From the NCBI GenBank assembly GCA_934096585.1, contig CAKOMG010000001.1, forward strand, positions 260,803 to 324,802: DNA of 64,000 nucleotides, given 5' to 3'. Made by a program: the position numbers and the translations under genes. The notes below the pieces were generated by a model. It was not told where the DNA came from. It made no database searches and saw nothing but the letters and a program-made list of their open reading frames with translations. Of the stretch, positions 35,338-44,166 are shown piece after piece. Each line of letters starts with the position of its first letter. The stretch's first letter is position 1. The stretch is from an uncultured Bacilli bacterium (GTDB lineage Bacteria > Bacillota_I > Bacilli_A > ML615J-28 > CAG-698).

Positions 35338-36222
35338 CTAAAATCTACTAATAATGTTCATAATAATGAATAGCAATGATCCAGAAATAATTAAACTATC
35401 AAAGCGATCCATTACGCCGCCATGGCCAGGAAAAATAAAACCATAATCTTTAATTTCATAACTTCTCTTTAATTTTGATGCTACTAAATCTCCAATTTGA
35501 CTGGTAGCAGAAATAACTAAAGATAACAAATAAACTAAAATTACTAGTACTACTTTATTTTGTGCATCTTGGTATGGAAATACTCCAAGTACTAAACCTA
35601 AAACTGTACCAACCATTGCACCAAGTACTAGCCCAAATATTGCTCCTTCAACGCTTTTCTTTGGACTAATTTTTTCGCATAACTTATGTTTACCAAGTAA
35701 ACTACCAAAGAAGTAAGCAAATACATCAGTAAATATTACATTACTATAAAGGAATATAAATACCTTACCAAAATATGAAGATGATTCCGTTTCATTATAA
35801 CCAATTGGTTTTAGAAATTCAACACTAAATGCCATAGATAGTAATAATCCCGCATAAGTAATACTAGTTATACAACTCATAATATCACTAGCTTCAGTAC
35901 CATCTTTTAATAATCCAAATAACATTGATGTAACTACGCCTAAACCAAACAATAGTAATGGAAGCATTAATACATTGTTATTGCACCCAAAATAAAAAGA
36001 TACCATAGTTAATCCTGAAAATATTGGCATTATAAATCGCATTACTTTTAAACATGGATTCTTTTTATAGAACATATTCATAAGTTCATAAGTACCGATT
36101 GTTGTTAAAAATGTTGTTACACATAAATAAAATATACCACCTATTATAATTGATGGAATCATTACTGCCATTAAACAAATTCCTGTAATAATTCTAATAA
36201 TAAAATTCTTTTTATTTTTCAT
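35338..36222 (-). CDS. cdsA: Phosphatidate cytidylyltransferase
   Basis: Makes CDP-diacylglycerol for phospholipid synthesis. I use ATG 36222, with GGAGGAATTAAAA upstream, which overlaps uppS by 11 bases. The 294-residue membrane protein has about eight helices and the C-terminal CDS signature SQIGDLVASKLKRSYEIKD followed by FPGHGGVMDRFDS, whose Asp residues bind metal and CTP. Confidence 0.95.
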   Translation of the reverse strand: MKNKKNFIIRIITGICLMAVMIPSIIIGGIFYLCVTTFLTTIGTYELMNMFYKKNPCLKVMRFIMPIFSGLTMVSFYFGCNNNVLMLPLLLFGLGVVTSMLFGLLKDGTEASDIMSCITSITYAGLLLSMAFSVEFLKPIGYNETESSSYFGKVFIFLYSNVIFTDVFAYFFGSLLGKHKLCEKISPKKSVEGAIFGLVLGAMVGTVLGLVLGVFPYQDAQNKVVLVILVYLLSLVISATSQIGDLVASKLKRSYEIKDYGFIFPGHGGVMDRFDSLIISGSLLFIIMNIISRF

Positions 36223-36913
36223 TTTTAATTCCTCCAAAACGGCGATCACGCGATGTATAAGCAAGAAGAGCCTTATCCATTTCTTTTGGTGTAAAATCAG
36301 GCCAATAAGTATCGGTAAAATAAAACTCGCTATAAGCACTTTGCCAAAGTAAGAAATTGCTTATACGCATTTCTCCACTTGTACGAATTAGTAAATCAAC
36401 ATCTCCTGATTCACTTGTATATAAATATTTACTAACATTTTCTTTAGTAAACAAAACTTTATCTTGAGCCATCTTTTGAAATGCATGAACAATTTCATCT
36501 TTACTTCCATAATTAAAAGCAATGTTTAAAATCATACCAGTATTATTCTTTGAATTGTTTTCAACATCTTTAATAGTTTGAATTAATTCTTCATTTAAAT
36601 GTGTTTTTTCACCAATAACTTTTAATTTTATTTGTCTTTTTGTTAATTTCTTTTCAATGCCTTTTAAGTTTTCTTTAATTAGTTTTAATAAGTAGTCTAC
36701 TTCTTTTTGAGGTCTAGACCAATTCTCTGTAGAAAATGCATATAATGTCAAGTTATGAATGCCAATATCTGAACAATATCTTGCCATTTTAATTAGTGCT
36801 TGCACGCCTTGCCTATGTCCAAGATTACGAGGAAGCCCTCTTTTTTTTGCCCATCTACCATTACCATCCATAATAATGGCAATATGATTAGGTAAATTAG
36901 TTATTTCGTTCAT
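36212..36913 (-). CDS. uppS: Undecaprenyl (polyprenyl) diphosphate synthase
   Basis: Builds the lipid carrier for wall and surface polymers. The 233-residue protein has HIAIIMDGNGRWAKKRGLPR with the catalytic Asp, GHRQGVQAL, LTLYAFSTENWSRP, FNYGSKDEI and LLIRTSGEMRISNFLLWQSAYSE-type C-terminal block (RTSGE-x-R-x-S-N-F). Start is ATG 36913 because AGGTGA lies 6-7 bases upstream; the GTG at 36922 overlaps that site. It heads the operon. Confidence 0.95.
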   Translation of the reverse strand: MNEITNLPNHIAIIMDGNGRWAKKRGLPRNLGHRQGVQALIKMARYCSDIGIHNLTLYAFSTENWSRPQKEVDYLLKLIKENLKGIEKKLTKRQIKLKVIGEKTHLNEELIQTIKDVENNSKNNTGMILNIAFNYGSKDEIVHAFQKMAQDKVLFTKENVSKYLYTSESGDVDLLIRTSGEMRISNFLLWQSAYSEFYFTDTYWPDFTPKEMDKALLAYTSRDRRFGGIKNEK

Positions 36914-36989
36914 ACGCTTCACCTACTTATCCAATTACATATTATATCATAAAACATGTAAATTATCTAGTCATTTAATTTTATTTTAA

Positions 36990-37033
36990 TGAAAAAGAAA
37001 AAAGAAGTGAATTTTTTATATAATTTCACTTCT
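36990..37033 (-). terminator. Terminator after the nitroreductase gene
   Basis: AGAAGTGAA (37003-37011) pairs with TTCACTTCT (37025-37033), followed on the minus strand by TTTTCTTTTTC. Confidence 0.8.
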
Positions 37034-37071
37034 ATTATTAATTGATATTTTCCTATTTATTTAAACTAAAT

Positions 37072-37581
37072 CTATTCTATGTAATGCACTTTTTTAGTCT
37101 CATATTGAGTTCTTGGTTCTTTTTCTTCATCTGGATAACCAACATGAAGTAATCCTAGTGGAACAATATTATCAGTTAAATGTAATATTTTCCTTATTGT
37201 TTCTACCCTATCAATTCTTGGATATATACCACACCAACATGTTCCAAGGCCCAATTCTACTGCTTCAATTAATATATTTTCAATAGCTGCAGAACAGTCT
37301 TGAATCCAAAAATCATTATTTTCTTTTGAAATTGTTAAGTCTAAATTAGCTCCCACAACAATTAATAATGGAGAATTAAAGTTATAGTTTTTGCAACTTA
37401 ACTTAATTTCTTTTTGGATTTCTTTATTTTTTATGACATAAAATTCCCATGGTGTTTTATTACAAGCACTAGGTGCAGCCATTGCACTTTGTAATAATTC
37501 TTCAATTTGTTCATCACTAACTTCAATATTTTGATATTTCCTTATACTTCTTCTTTTAAGTATTGCTTCTTTTACATTCAT
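37072..37581 (-). CDS. Nitroreductase family protein
   Basis: The 169-residue flavoprotein reduces nitro groups or quinones with NAD(P)H. KRRSIRKYQ at the start and SAMAAPSACNKTPWEFYVIK carry FMN contacts; LGTCWCGIYPR and VPLGLLHVGYPDEE are typical later blocks. Length is normal for the short subgroup. It is a single-gene unit: AAAAGGAGTTAATT precedes the ATG and a terminator follows. Confidence 0.92.
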   Translation of the reverse strand: MNVKEAILKRRSIRKYQNIEVSDEQIEELLQSAMAAPSACNKTPWEFYVIKNKEIQKEIKLSCKNYNFNSPLLIVVGANLDLTISKENNDFWIQDCSAAIENILIEAVELGLGTCWCGIYPRIDRVETIRKILHLTDNIVPLGLLHVGYPDEEKEPRTQYETKKVHYIE

Positions 37582-37660
37582 AATTAACTCCTTTTATATG
37601 TTAATTATACAATGAATTTTTTAAATTTTCAAGAAAAATATCTTGATTTTCTTGCATAAA

Positions 37661-38326
37661 TTATACTAAGTAATTCATTGATGCAACTCTTCCTTTAACT
37701 TTTTTGAAAGCATAATTTTGACCAATGACATCAGATATTATTATTGGTTTAACACCAAATAGATTACCAAAGAAAGCACTTGATGCTTTTACTCTTCCCG
37801 CCCTTTTTAAATATTCAAGATTTTCAACAGTTGCAACTTGATTTACTTTTAATTTATTAGCCTCTAAGTATTCTTTTACTTCATTAATAGTTTTACCTTC
37901 ATTTCTTAAACTAGCAGCTTTTATCACAAGTAATCCTTGCCCTAAGCAACTAATTAATGAATCGACTAACACTATTTTATTATTTGGATAACTTTCCTCT
38001 AATTCTTGTTTAACTGTGCGAGCAATGTTAATTGATCCTGATAAAGCTGATGAACAGGAAATATATAATACATCTTTTCCTTGTCCTAAATAATATTTAA
38101 ACTTATTTAAAAAAGCATCATATGGAACTTGAGTTATTCTAATTCTTTTTCCCATTCTCATTGTATCATATAATTCTTTTAGACTATAACTATCCCAATC
38201 TAAACTTGTAGGTAATTCTTTATCGTCATAGCTTATGTTCATTTGTACATAATCAATATCATATTGTGTTCTAAATATTTTACATAAATCTGAAGTCAAA
38301 TCAGTTATAATTGCATAATTATTCAT
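37661..38326 (-). CDS. DegV family fatty-acid-binding protein, C-terminally shortened
   Basis: DegV/FakB proteins present fatty acids to FakA kinase. The start is ATG 38326 with GGAG upstream. Family features are present: AIITDLTSDL, TSLDWDSYSLKELYDTM, TQVPYDAFLNKF, VLYISCSSALSGS (lipid head-group site) and NLEYLKRAGRVKASSAFFGNLFGVKPII. The protein ends at 221 residues (KGRVASMNYLV) against about 280 for the family, losing the last strand-helix elements. The same frame stays open for about 19 codons beyond the TAA, so a recent nonsense change is possible. Confidence 0.8.
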   Translation of the reverse strand: MNNYAIITDLTSDLCKIFRTQYDIDYVQMNISYDDKELPTSLDWDSYSLKELYDTMRMGKRIRITQVPYDAFLNKFKYYLGQGKDVLYISCSSALSGSINIARTVKQELEESYPNNKIVLVDSLISCLGQGLLVIKAASLRNEGKTINEVKEYLEANKLKVNQVATVENLEYLKRAGRVKASSAFFGNLFGVKPIIISDVIGQNYAFKKVKGRVASMNYLV

Positions 38327-38352
38327 TTTCTTTTTTCTCCTTTTGACTTTAT

Positions 38353-38416
38353 TTGACATTTTTTATTTTATCATATATAATATAGGCATTCAATGAGCAT
38401 TTATCGACATATGTCG
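38353..38416. promoter_or_regulatory. Divergent degV/tetR promoter region with palindromic operator
   Basis: On plus, TTGACA (38353-38358), 17 bases, TATAAT (38376-38381) drives the TetR gene. On minus, TTGAAT (38393-38388), 17 bases, TAAAAT (38370-38365) drives degV, so the promoters overlap. CGACATATGTCG (38405-38416), a perfect 12-base palindrome, lies just downstream of the TetR start site and is a likely operator. Confidence 0.72.
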
Positions 38417-38454
38417 TTTAAAATACAAATGTTTTAAAATGCTTTGGAGGTTAT

Positions 38455-39054
38455 ATGTTCACAAAAGAAAAAATAAAAACTACTGATTTAAGAGTTCAAA
38501 AAACAAAAAAATTAATTAGAGATTCTTTTTTTGAACTTGTTGAAGAAAAAGGATATTCAAAAGTTACTGTTATGGATATAACAAAAAAAGCAATGATTAA
38601 TAGAAACACTTTTTATTTACATTACGTGGATAAACAGGATTTAATCGATCAGATATTAACAGAGAATTTAAAGAGTCATGAAGATTTTATTAATAATATT
38701 GTTAATATTGATATGTTAACTTCTTCTTTAAATCATTATGAAGTGTTATACAATATATTTAAAGAAACATGTATTCTTGTTAAAGAAGAAATTGATTTAT
38801 ATCGTATTATTGTTTTAGATTCTGGTCTTTCTGGATATTTTATTAAACTAAAAAACTATATAAAAAAACAAATTAACAAGTTTAAGAATGAGCCTATAGA
38901 AACAAAGCTTAGGTTTGATTATGTTTTTGAAGGCATGTTTGGACTTGTTACTAAATGGATTGTTACCCAATTTACATCACCAGAAGAAATGGCAAAATTA
39001 ATGATTATAATAATTAAAGATGATTATGACAAATTGATAAATAAAAAAGACTAG
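38455..39054 (+). CDS. TetR/AcrR family transcriptional regulator
   Basis: The 199-residue protein has an N-terminal helix-turn-helix (TKKLIRDSFFELVEEKGYSKVTVMDITKKA, NRNTFYLHYVDKQDLI; about 15-65) and a helical ligand-binding domain of the TetR_C_7-like type (C-terminal KWIVTQFTSPEEMAKLMI). TTGGAGGTTAT precedes the ATG. Divergence from degV and a palindrome in between suggest control of itself and degV; the ligand is unknown. Confidence 0.9.
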   Translation: MFTKEKIKTTDLRVQKTKKLIRDSFFELVEEKGYSKVTVMDITKKAMINRNTFYLHYVDKQDLIDQILTENLKSHEDFINNIVNIDMLTSSLNHYEVLYNIFKETCILVKEEIDLYRIIVLDSGLSGYFIKLKNYIKKQINKFKNEPIETKLRFDYVFEGMFGLVTKWIVTQFTSPEEMAKLMIIIIKDDYDKLINKKD

Positions 39055-39072
39055 CAAATGCTAGTCTTTTTT
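39043..39072 (+). terminator. Terminator of the TetR gene
   Basis: AAAAAAGACTAGC/GCTAGTCTTTTTT form a perfect stem around AAAT; the stop codon lies in the 5' arm. Confidence 0.9.
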
Positions 39073-39181
39073 AAAAGCAAAACTTAATCACAATAATCAT
39101 TTATAAATTTCTATTTTTAAACTACAATTTTGTTTTCATTTGACGTTTTAAAATATGAAACTTTATATTGAATCAGTTTTA

Positions 39182-39976
39182 TTATTTACTTCGTATATTT
39201 ATATTACATGTTATTACATCATATTTTATATTAACTACACCAGGCTTTAAAGCAGTAATAGTTATAGAATTATTATCATTGAACACAACATCAACTAGAT
39301 CTTTATTATCTAATTCCCATATAGGAGAAACAACTTCGATGTAATCAAAATCTATAAATTGTACATTCTTTTTTCTGGCTATTATGTCCATTGTGCTAAT
39401 TAATTCATAATAATCTGAATGGATTAAACGAATTAATAGTTTTCCATTTTTATTTTCTACATCTAATATATTATCAATTTTAGAAAAATAATTTTTGTTA
39501 TAGTTTTTATTTTTATCATAATCATTAGGTATAACATAAAATGAATCGTATAAAAATTTTTCCATATAAATATCACTATTGCCCATTAGTTTAATAGTTA
39601 ATTTATCTCCTACTTCTATATTATCTTTTGGATATTCAAAATATCTATTATCAATAGATTCATAAGGTAAATCCTTGCACTTTTCATAGTATTGAATTCT
39701 TTTATCTTTTCTTAATTTATTAATAAATTCATCTATTCCATTGTCAACAATAAAAAGTAATTTTAAATAATTAGTTTCATTATTTACTTCCTTATTAACT
39801 ACATATACTTTCTTATACTTGTAATATTTAAAGTTTTGGTCTATATTTAAAACAACATTATTAACATATTCATTATTAATTGTAACATATATAGCTTCAT
39901 CATTGTTCCATTTATAATTATTTTTGTTACATCCCACTAATATAATTGAACTAATTATCATTAAACATATTATCAT
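39182..39976 (-). CDS. Predicted lipoprotein, unknown, with an unusual start
   Basis: ATG 39976 (or the preceding GTG) opens a frame whose first residues already form the hydrophobic core and lipobox SIILVG-C. The usual basic KK start lies in frame just upstream (AKKKRVM), but no start codon is there, only GCA; the AGGAGAAG is about 20 bases from the ATG. So the signal may have lost its first codon by mutation. The mature protein (~245 residues) is basic/aromatic, with a C-terminal strand-rich end (NSITITALKPGVVNIKYDV) like an Ig-like fold. It is preceded by a 17-codon ORF. Confidence 0.65.
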   Translation of the reverse strand: MIICLMIISSIILVGCNKNNYKWNNDEAIYVTINNEYVNNVVLNIDQNFKYYKYKKVYVVNKEVNNETNYLKLLFIVDNGIDEFINKLRKDKRIQYYEKCKDLPYESIDNRYFEYPKDNIEVGDKLTIKLMGNSDIYMEKFLYDSFYVIPNDYDKNKNYNKNYFSKIDNILDVENKNGKLLIRLIHSDYYELISTMDIIARKKNVQFIDFDYIEVVSPIWELDNKDLVDVVFNDNNSITITALKPGVVNIKYDVITCNINIRSK

Positions 39977-40018
39977 CACTCTTTTCTTTTTTGCTTATCT
40001 TCTCCTTTCACTTTTGAT

Positions 40019-40072
40019 TTAAATATTTTTTTGCTTCTTGATAATGCGTTTTAACACTAAATAAATTTTCAT
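40019..40072 (-). CDS. Tiny hydrophobic-cationic ORF, copy A
   Basis: ATG 40072 encodes MKIYLVLKRIIKKQKNI before TAA, 42 bases upstream of the lipoprotein start. AAGGATGG precedes it, and an extended -10 (TGTTATAAT, TATAAT at 40099-40094) lies just upstream. A near-identical peptide occurs in the same position before another lipoprotein (49847-49903). Conservation of the peptide, with the same gene order, argues that it is translated. Function unknown; a short amphipathic membrane peptide or leader peptide are options. Confidence 0.55.
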   Translation of the reverse strand: MKIYLVLKRIIKKQKNI

Positions 40073-40218
40073 AAAACCATCCTTCATACTTTTATTATAA
40101 CACAAATGAATACGCTTATATATAAAAAAGTATAAAAGAAGTTTAGATGACATGAGAACTGTTTGAAAAAAGTAGATAATAATTTAGACACTTTAGTTTA
40201 TTAATATTTATTGTAATT

Positions 40219-40242
40219 TTTTAACAACTTATATTGTTAAAA
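40219..40242. promoter_or_regulatory. Inverted repeat downstream of the arc operon
   Basis: TTTTAACAA (40219-40227) and TTGTTAAAA (40234-40242) form a perfect inverted repeat with a 6-base spacer. No T run follows on either strand beyond the AT-rich background, so it may be a weak terminator or a binding site. Confidence 0.35.
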
Positions 40243-40268
40243 TTTAATATTAAAAATAAAAAGACCTA

Positions 40269-41003
40269 TTAGACCTTCTTATTTTTATTTTCTTTTTTTA
40301 ATTTTTGTTCTTCAAAATAATTCTTAATCGAATCCTTTAAAGATATTTTTGATTTAAATGGGAATAGGAAATTTGATTTTTCTTTTACTCTTCTAACTTG
40401 GTTAGAAATACTTTCTTTTAAATGTTCATATTTAACAACAATTTGTAAATCTTTGGCAATCTTAGAAATCTTACTTGATACGTTAAATGAATATATCACA
40501 TCAACAAATAATATACCAAATGCAAGCCCTAAGAAATATAATGAATATGAAAATTGATTAAAACCTTCAACCATCTTTACAAAACCTTTATGAACAAAGA
40601 AGAAATATAATGCACCAATTCCTGCCCAAATTAATGAAAATAATGGACAAATTATTCCTTTAAAGTTACCCCATCTATCACTATAATCCCATAGTTTAAT
40701 ATTCATTCCAATGATAAATATTTCACCAGTTATTAATTCAATTAAAGTCATTAACACTCCAATAATTAATACTATTATAATATCCTTTAATACAACACTT
40801 TCAATTGGCAGTTTAACTAAGAATGTGGAAATGACATACATTCCAACTATTCCAAAGCCATAAATTGGTAATACAGGTCCAGTAAGGAATCCAGGATTAA
40901 TCCATTTTTTAGCACTGACAAAACGCCTAAAAAATAGTTCCATTATATATCCACCAACCGCACCAACAATAAATAAGAATGATAAATCAAAAAACCACTT
41001 CAT
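40269..41003 (-). CDS. CmpB-type putative ABC transporter permease (PF06541-like) membrane protein
   Basis: Start is ATG 41003, 2 bases after the aminopeptidase stop. The 244-residue protein has about five membrane helices and the family blocks GGYIMELFFRRF, WINPGFLTGPVLPIYGFG, LIELITGEIFIIGMNIKLWDYSDRWGNFKGIICPLFSLIWAG. The C-terminal ~60 residues are basic and cytosolic. The family was named as a permease, but its function is unproven. Its place at the end of the arginine deiminase operon hints at a transport role where arcD would normally be. Confidence 0.75.
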   Translation of the reverse strand: MKWFFDLSFLFIVGAVGGYIMELFFRRFVSAKKWINPGFLTGPVLPIYGFGIVGMYVISTFLVKLPIESVVLKDIIIVLIIGVLMTLIELITGEIFIIGMNIKLWDYSDRWGNFKGIICPLFSLIWAGIGALYFFFVHKGFVKMVEGFNQFSYSLYFLGLAFGILFVDVIYSFNVSSKISKIAKDLQIVVKYEHLKESISNQVRRVKEKSNFLFPFKSKISLKDSIKNYFEEQKLKKENKNKKV

Positions 41004-41005
41004 GA

Positions 41006-42232
41006 TTAAATATTCCAATTGCCATTTTTAAATACTTGTATTTTTCTACCATCAAATGTTGTACCAACAATATTTAGATCTTTACTTCCTACCATAAAAT
41101 CTACATGATTCATTGAATCATTATAATTCATTTTCTTAAAGTCTTCATCTGTCAATTTTTCATAATCACGAATATTGTTTTTAAATGCTTGTCCAAGTGC
41201 TAAATGGCAACTTGCATTTTCATCAAATAATGTATTATAAAATAATATACCCGATTTATTAATTGGAGAATCATAAGGAACTAAAGCAACTTCACCTAAA
41301 TGTGATGAACCTTCATCATCTTTAAGCAGTTCTTCTAATACTTCTTGTCCTTTTTCTGCTTCAACTTTTACTACTTTACCTTTTTCAAAATAAATTTTGA
41401 AGTTTTCAACAAGTTTTCCACGTAGTGAAAGAGGTTTTGTTGAAACGACTACACCATCAACGCCATCATATTTTGGCATTGTAAATACTTCTTCTGTTGG
41501 CATATTAGCAATAAAAGGAATATTTGTACCTAATGTATTTTCTTCTGCACTTAACCAATAATGATTAGGCATTAAATGAAGTTTTAATGATGTACCATTA
41601 CTTGATGAATACTCTAAGTAATCAAAATTATATTCATTCATAATATTGGCTTTTTCATGTAAAGTTTTAACATGTTCTTTCCAATTGTTAACCGCATTAT
41701 TATCTATTCTTGTAGTATTTAAAATTGCTTCTTCTAATTTTTTATATGCTACTTTTGGACTATCATTTGGAAATACTTTCTTAGCCCAAGCAAGTGAAGG
41801 AAGAGCGCATATAACCCATTGATATTTATTATCCATTGCATCATAATACTTTTTAAGAACTGGATATCTTTCTTGACGAGCTTTCAATGATTCGCTCATA
41901 TCTATTCCATTATATATATCTGGATCACTATCTTCAACGTAAATATTTACTGGTAATATTTTTGAATAACTTTCAAGTTCTGGTTCTCTTAATTTAGAGT
42001 TTTCAATGTAAGTATCATACTTAACATTTTGATATGACAATCTCGAAATATCATCAGAAAAGAAATTAACCTTAACATATCTTGCTTTAGCTTTGTAACA
42101 TTCTTCAACTAAATATTTAGTAAATTCACTTTGATTAACACTTGCTGTTATAATAACATATTGTCCTTTTTTCACATTTGCACCAATTTTAACAACAGTT
42201 GATGCATATTTTTTCATTATACTTTTTTTCAT
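41006..42232 (-). CDS. M29 family aminopeptidase (thermophilic aminopeptidase/PepS type)
   Basis: Removes N-terminal residues from peptides in the cytosol. The 408-residue protein shows M29 features: GANVKKGQYVIITASVNQSEFTKYL at the start, and metal ligands in NMPTEEVFTMP, EVALVPYDSPINKSG, YNTLFDENASCHLALGQAF and MNYNDSMNHVDFMVGSKDLNIVG (Glu, Glu, His, Asp). AAGGAGCTAGTTAT precedes the ATG, 23 bases after arcC. Placed in the arc operon, it may release arginine from peptides for the deiminase pathway (inference). Confidence 0.93.
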   Translation of the reverse strand: MKKSIMKKYASTVVKIGANVKKGQYVIITASVNQSEFTKYLVEECYKAKARYVKVNFFSDDISRLSYQNVKYDTYIENSKLREPELESYSKILPVNIYVEDSDPDIYNGIDMSESLKARQERYPVLKKYYDAMDNKYQWVICALPSLAWAKKVFPNDSPKVAYKKLEEAILNTTRIDNNAVNNWKEHVKTLHEKANIMNEYNFDYLEYSSSNGTSLKLHLMPNHYWLSAEENTLGTNIPFIANMPTEEVFTMPKYDGVDGVVVSTKPLSLRGKLVENFKIYFEKGKVVKVEAEKGQEVLEELLKDDEGSSHLGEVALVPYDSPINKSGILFYNTLFDENASCHLALGQAFKNNIRDYEKLTDEDFKKMNYNDSMNHVDFMVGSKDLNIVGTTFDGRKIQVFKNGNWNI

Positions 42233-42255
42233 ATAACTAGCTCCTTACCTGATAC

Positions 42256-43176
42256 TTACTTGTTTGTAATAATAGTTCCTTTATTACCTCTTAATGCATC
42301 ATATGCATCTTCTATAGAAGTAATAATGGCAATTCTTCCTTGTTTTTCTTTTACAAAAGCAATACTTGCTTCTACTTTTGGTTTCATACTTCCCGCAAGA
42401 AAATGACCTTCATTATTGTATTCTATCATTTGATTAACATCAACCTCTTTAATAATTTTAGCAGTTGGTTTATTGAAGTTAATTATGGCATTTGGAACAG
42501 CTGTAAGTATTAATAAATAATCACTATCAATATCATTAGCAAGTTTACTTGAAGCAAAATCTTTATCGATAACAGCATCAATTCCTTTTAAAGAGCCATT
42601 TTCTTTTATAACTGGAATTCCGCCACCACCACAAGTGATAACAATTGTTCCTGTTGTAACAATATTTTTTATTGTTTCTTCTTCAATTACTTTAACAGGT
42701 TTTGGGGATGCTATTACTCTTCTATATCCACGTCCAGCGTCTTCCTTCATAATATAAGGCATTTTTTTAGATTCTTCTAAAGTATAAAAAGAGCCAATTG
42801 GTTTTGTTGGGGCTTGAAAAGCGGGATCGTTGATGTCTACTTCAACTTGTGTTATTATGCTAATGACATTTTTATTAATATGCTCTTTTCTTAATTCATT
42901 TTGCAAAGCATTTTGTAAATGAAAGCCAATATATCCTTGGCTCATAGCACCACACTCACTAAAAGGCATTTTGTATACTTTTTGATTTGCTTTATTTCCT
43001 TCTTCAAATGCAAGATTAATTAAACCAACTTGAGGTCCATTACCATGAGTTATAATAACTTCATATCCATCTTTAATTATTGGTAAAATTTGCTTTGCAG
43101 TTAAAGCAGCCATTTCTTTTTGTTTTTCTGGAGTATCTCCTAAAGCATTTCCTCCTAAAGCAATAACGACACGCAT
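42256..43176 (-). CDS. arcC: Carbamate kinase
   Basis: Last step of the arginine deiminase pathway: carbamoyl phosphate plus ADP gives ATP. The 306-residue protein has IALGGNALGDTPE, ITHGNGPQVGLI, MPFSECGAMSQGYIGFHLQNAL, CGGGGIPVI, DKDFASSKLANDIDSD and FLAGSMKPKVEASI. Its ATG overlaps the arcB stop by one base (TAATG). Length is normal. Confidence 0.96.
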   Translation of the reverse strand: MRVVIALGGNALGDTPEKQKEMAALTAKQILPIIKDGYEVIITHGNGPQVGLINLAFEEGNKANQKVYKMPFSECGAMSQGYIGFHLQNALQNELRKEHINKNVISIITQVEVDINDPAFQAPTKPIGSFYTLEESKKMPYIMKEDAGRGYRRVIASPKPVKVIEEETIKNIVTTGTIVITCGGGGIPVIKENGSLKGIDAVIDKDFASSKLANDIDSDYLLILTAVPNAIINFNKPTAKIIKEVDVNQMIEYNNEGHFLAGSMKPKVEASIAFVKEKQGRIAIITSIEDAYDALRGNKGTIITNK

Positions 43177-44165
43177 TATTTCACCATTGTTGCATAAACA
43201 ACTGCTTTAATTGTATGTAATCTATTTTCTGCTTCATCAAATACAACAGATTGCTTACCTTCAAATACTTCTTCTGTTACTTCAAGTCCATTTAAACCAA
43301 ATTTTTCATAAACTTCCATTCCTACTTTGGTTTCTAAGTTATGGAATGATGGAAGACAATGTAAAAAGATGGCATCTTTTTTAGCTTTGTTCATTAGTTC
43401 TTGATTTACTTGGTATGGCTTCAACATTTTAATTCTTTCAGCCCATACGCTATCAGGTTCACCCATAGATACCCATACATCAGTAACAATAACATCACAA
43501 TCTTTAACACCTTCATCAATACTTTCTGTCAATGTAACTTTACCACCACTTATTGCACATGCTTCATTACATTTAGCAACTAGATCCTCTGAAGGCCATA
43601 ATTCACGTGGAGCCACAGCACGGAAATCAAGTCCCATTTTACTAGCTCCTATCATTAATGAATTGCCCATGTTATATCTAGCATCACCAAGGTATGCCAT
43701 TTTAATTCCTTTTAAATGTCCTTTATGTTCTTTAATAGTCATCAAATCAGCAAGAATTTGTGTTGGATGATATTTTTCTGTCAAACCATTCCATACTGGT
43801 ACACCAGCATAATTGGCAAGTTCTTCAACTGTCTCTTGTTTGAATCCGCGATATTCAATACCATCAAACATTCTGCCTAAAACTCTCGCTGTATCTTTAA
43901 TGCTCTCTTTTTTACCCATTTGACTTCCTGTTGGGCCTAGATATGTTGCATGCATACCTAAATCATAAGCCGCAACTTCAAATGAGCAACGTGTTCTTGT
44001 AGAATCTTTTTCGAACAACAATACAATATTTTTACCCTTTAAATAAGGTGTTTCAATTCCTTCGTGTTTTTTCTTTTTAAAATCCTGTGCTAAATCTAAT
44101 AAATAATTTATTTCTTCTTCTGTATAGTCTAATAATGTTAATAAGTTTCTTTTGTATAAATTCAT
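43176..44165 (-). CDS. arcB: Ornithine carbamoyltransferase, catabolic
   Basis: Splits citrulline into ornithine and carbamoyl phosphate. Carbamoyl phosphate is held by KDSTRTRCSFEVAAYD, and the ornithine site is HCLPSFH (normally HCLPAFH), with VTDVWVSMGEPD between. The 329-residue length is normal. It lies between arcA (1 base upstream) and arcC, which fixes the catabolic direction. Confidence 0.95.
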   Translation of the reverse strand: MNLYKRNLLTLLDYTEEEINYLLDLAQDFKKKKHEGIETPYLKGKNIVLLFEKDSTRTRCSFEVAAYDLGMHATYLGPTGSQMGKKESIKDTARVLGRMFDGIEYRGFKQETVEELANYAGVPVWNGLTEKYHPTQILADLMTIKEHKGHLKGIKMAYLGDARYNMGNSLMIGASKMGLDFRAVAPRELWPSEDLVAKCNEACAISGGKVTLTESIDEGVKDCDVIVTDVWVSMGEPDSVWAERIKMLKPYQVNQELMNKAKKDAIFLHCLPSFHNLETKVGMEVYEKFGLNGLEVTEEVFEGKQSVVFDEAENRLHTIKAVVYATMVK

Positions 44166-44166
44166 T

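Noticed and set aside
40219..40242. Rex box
   Set aside because: The arms are in the opposite order (TTTTAACAA-N6-TTGTTAAAA) and it lies after the arc operon, not before a redox gene.
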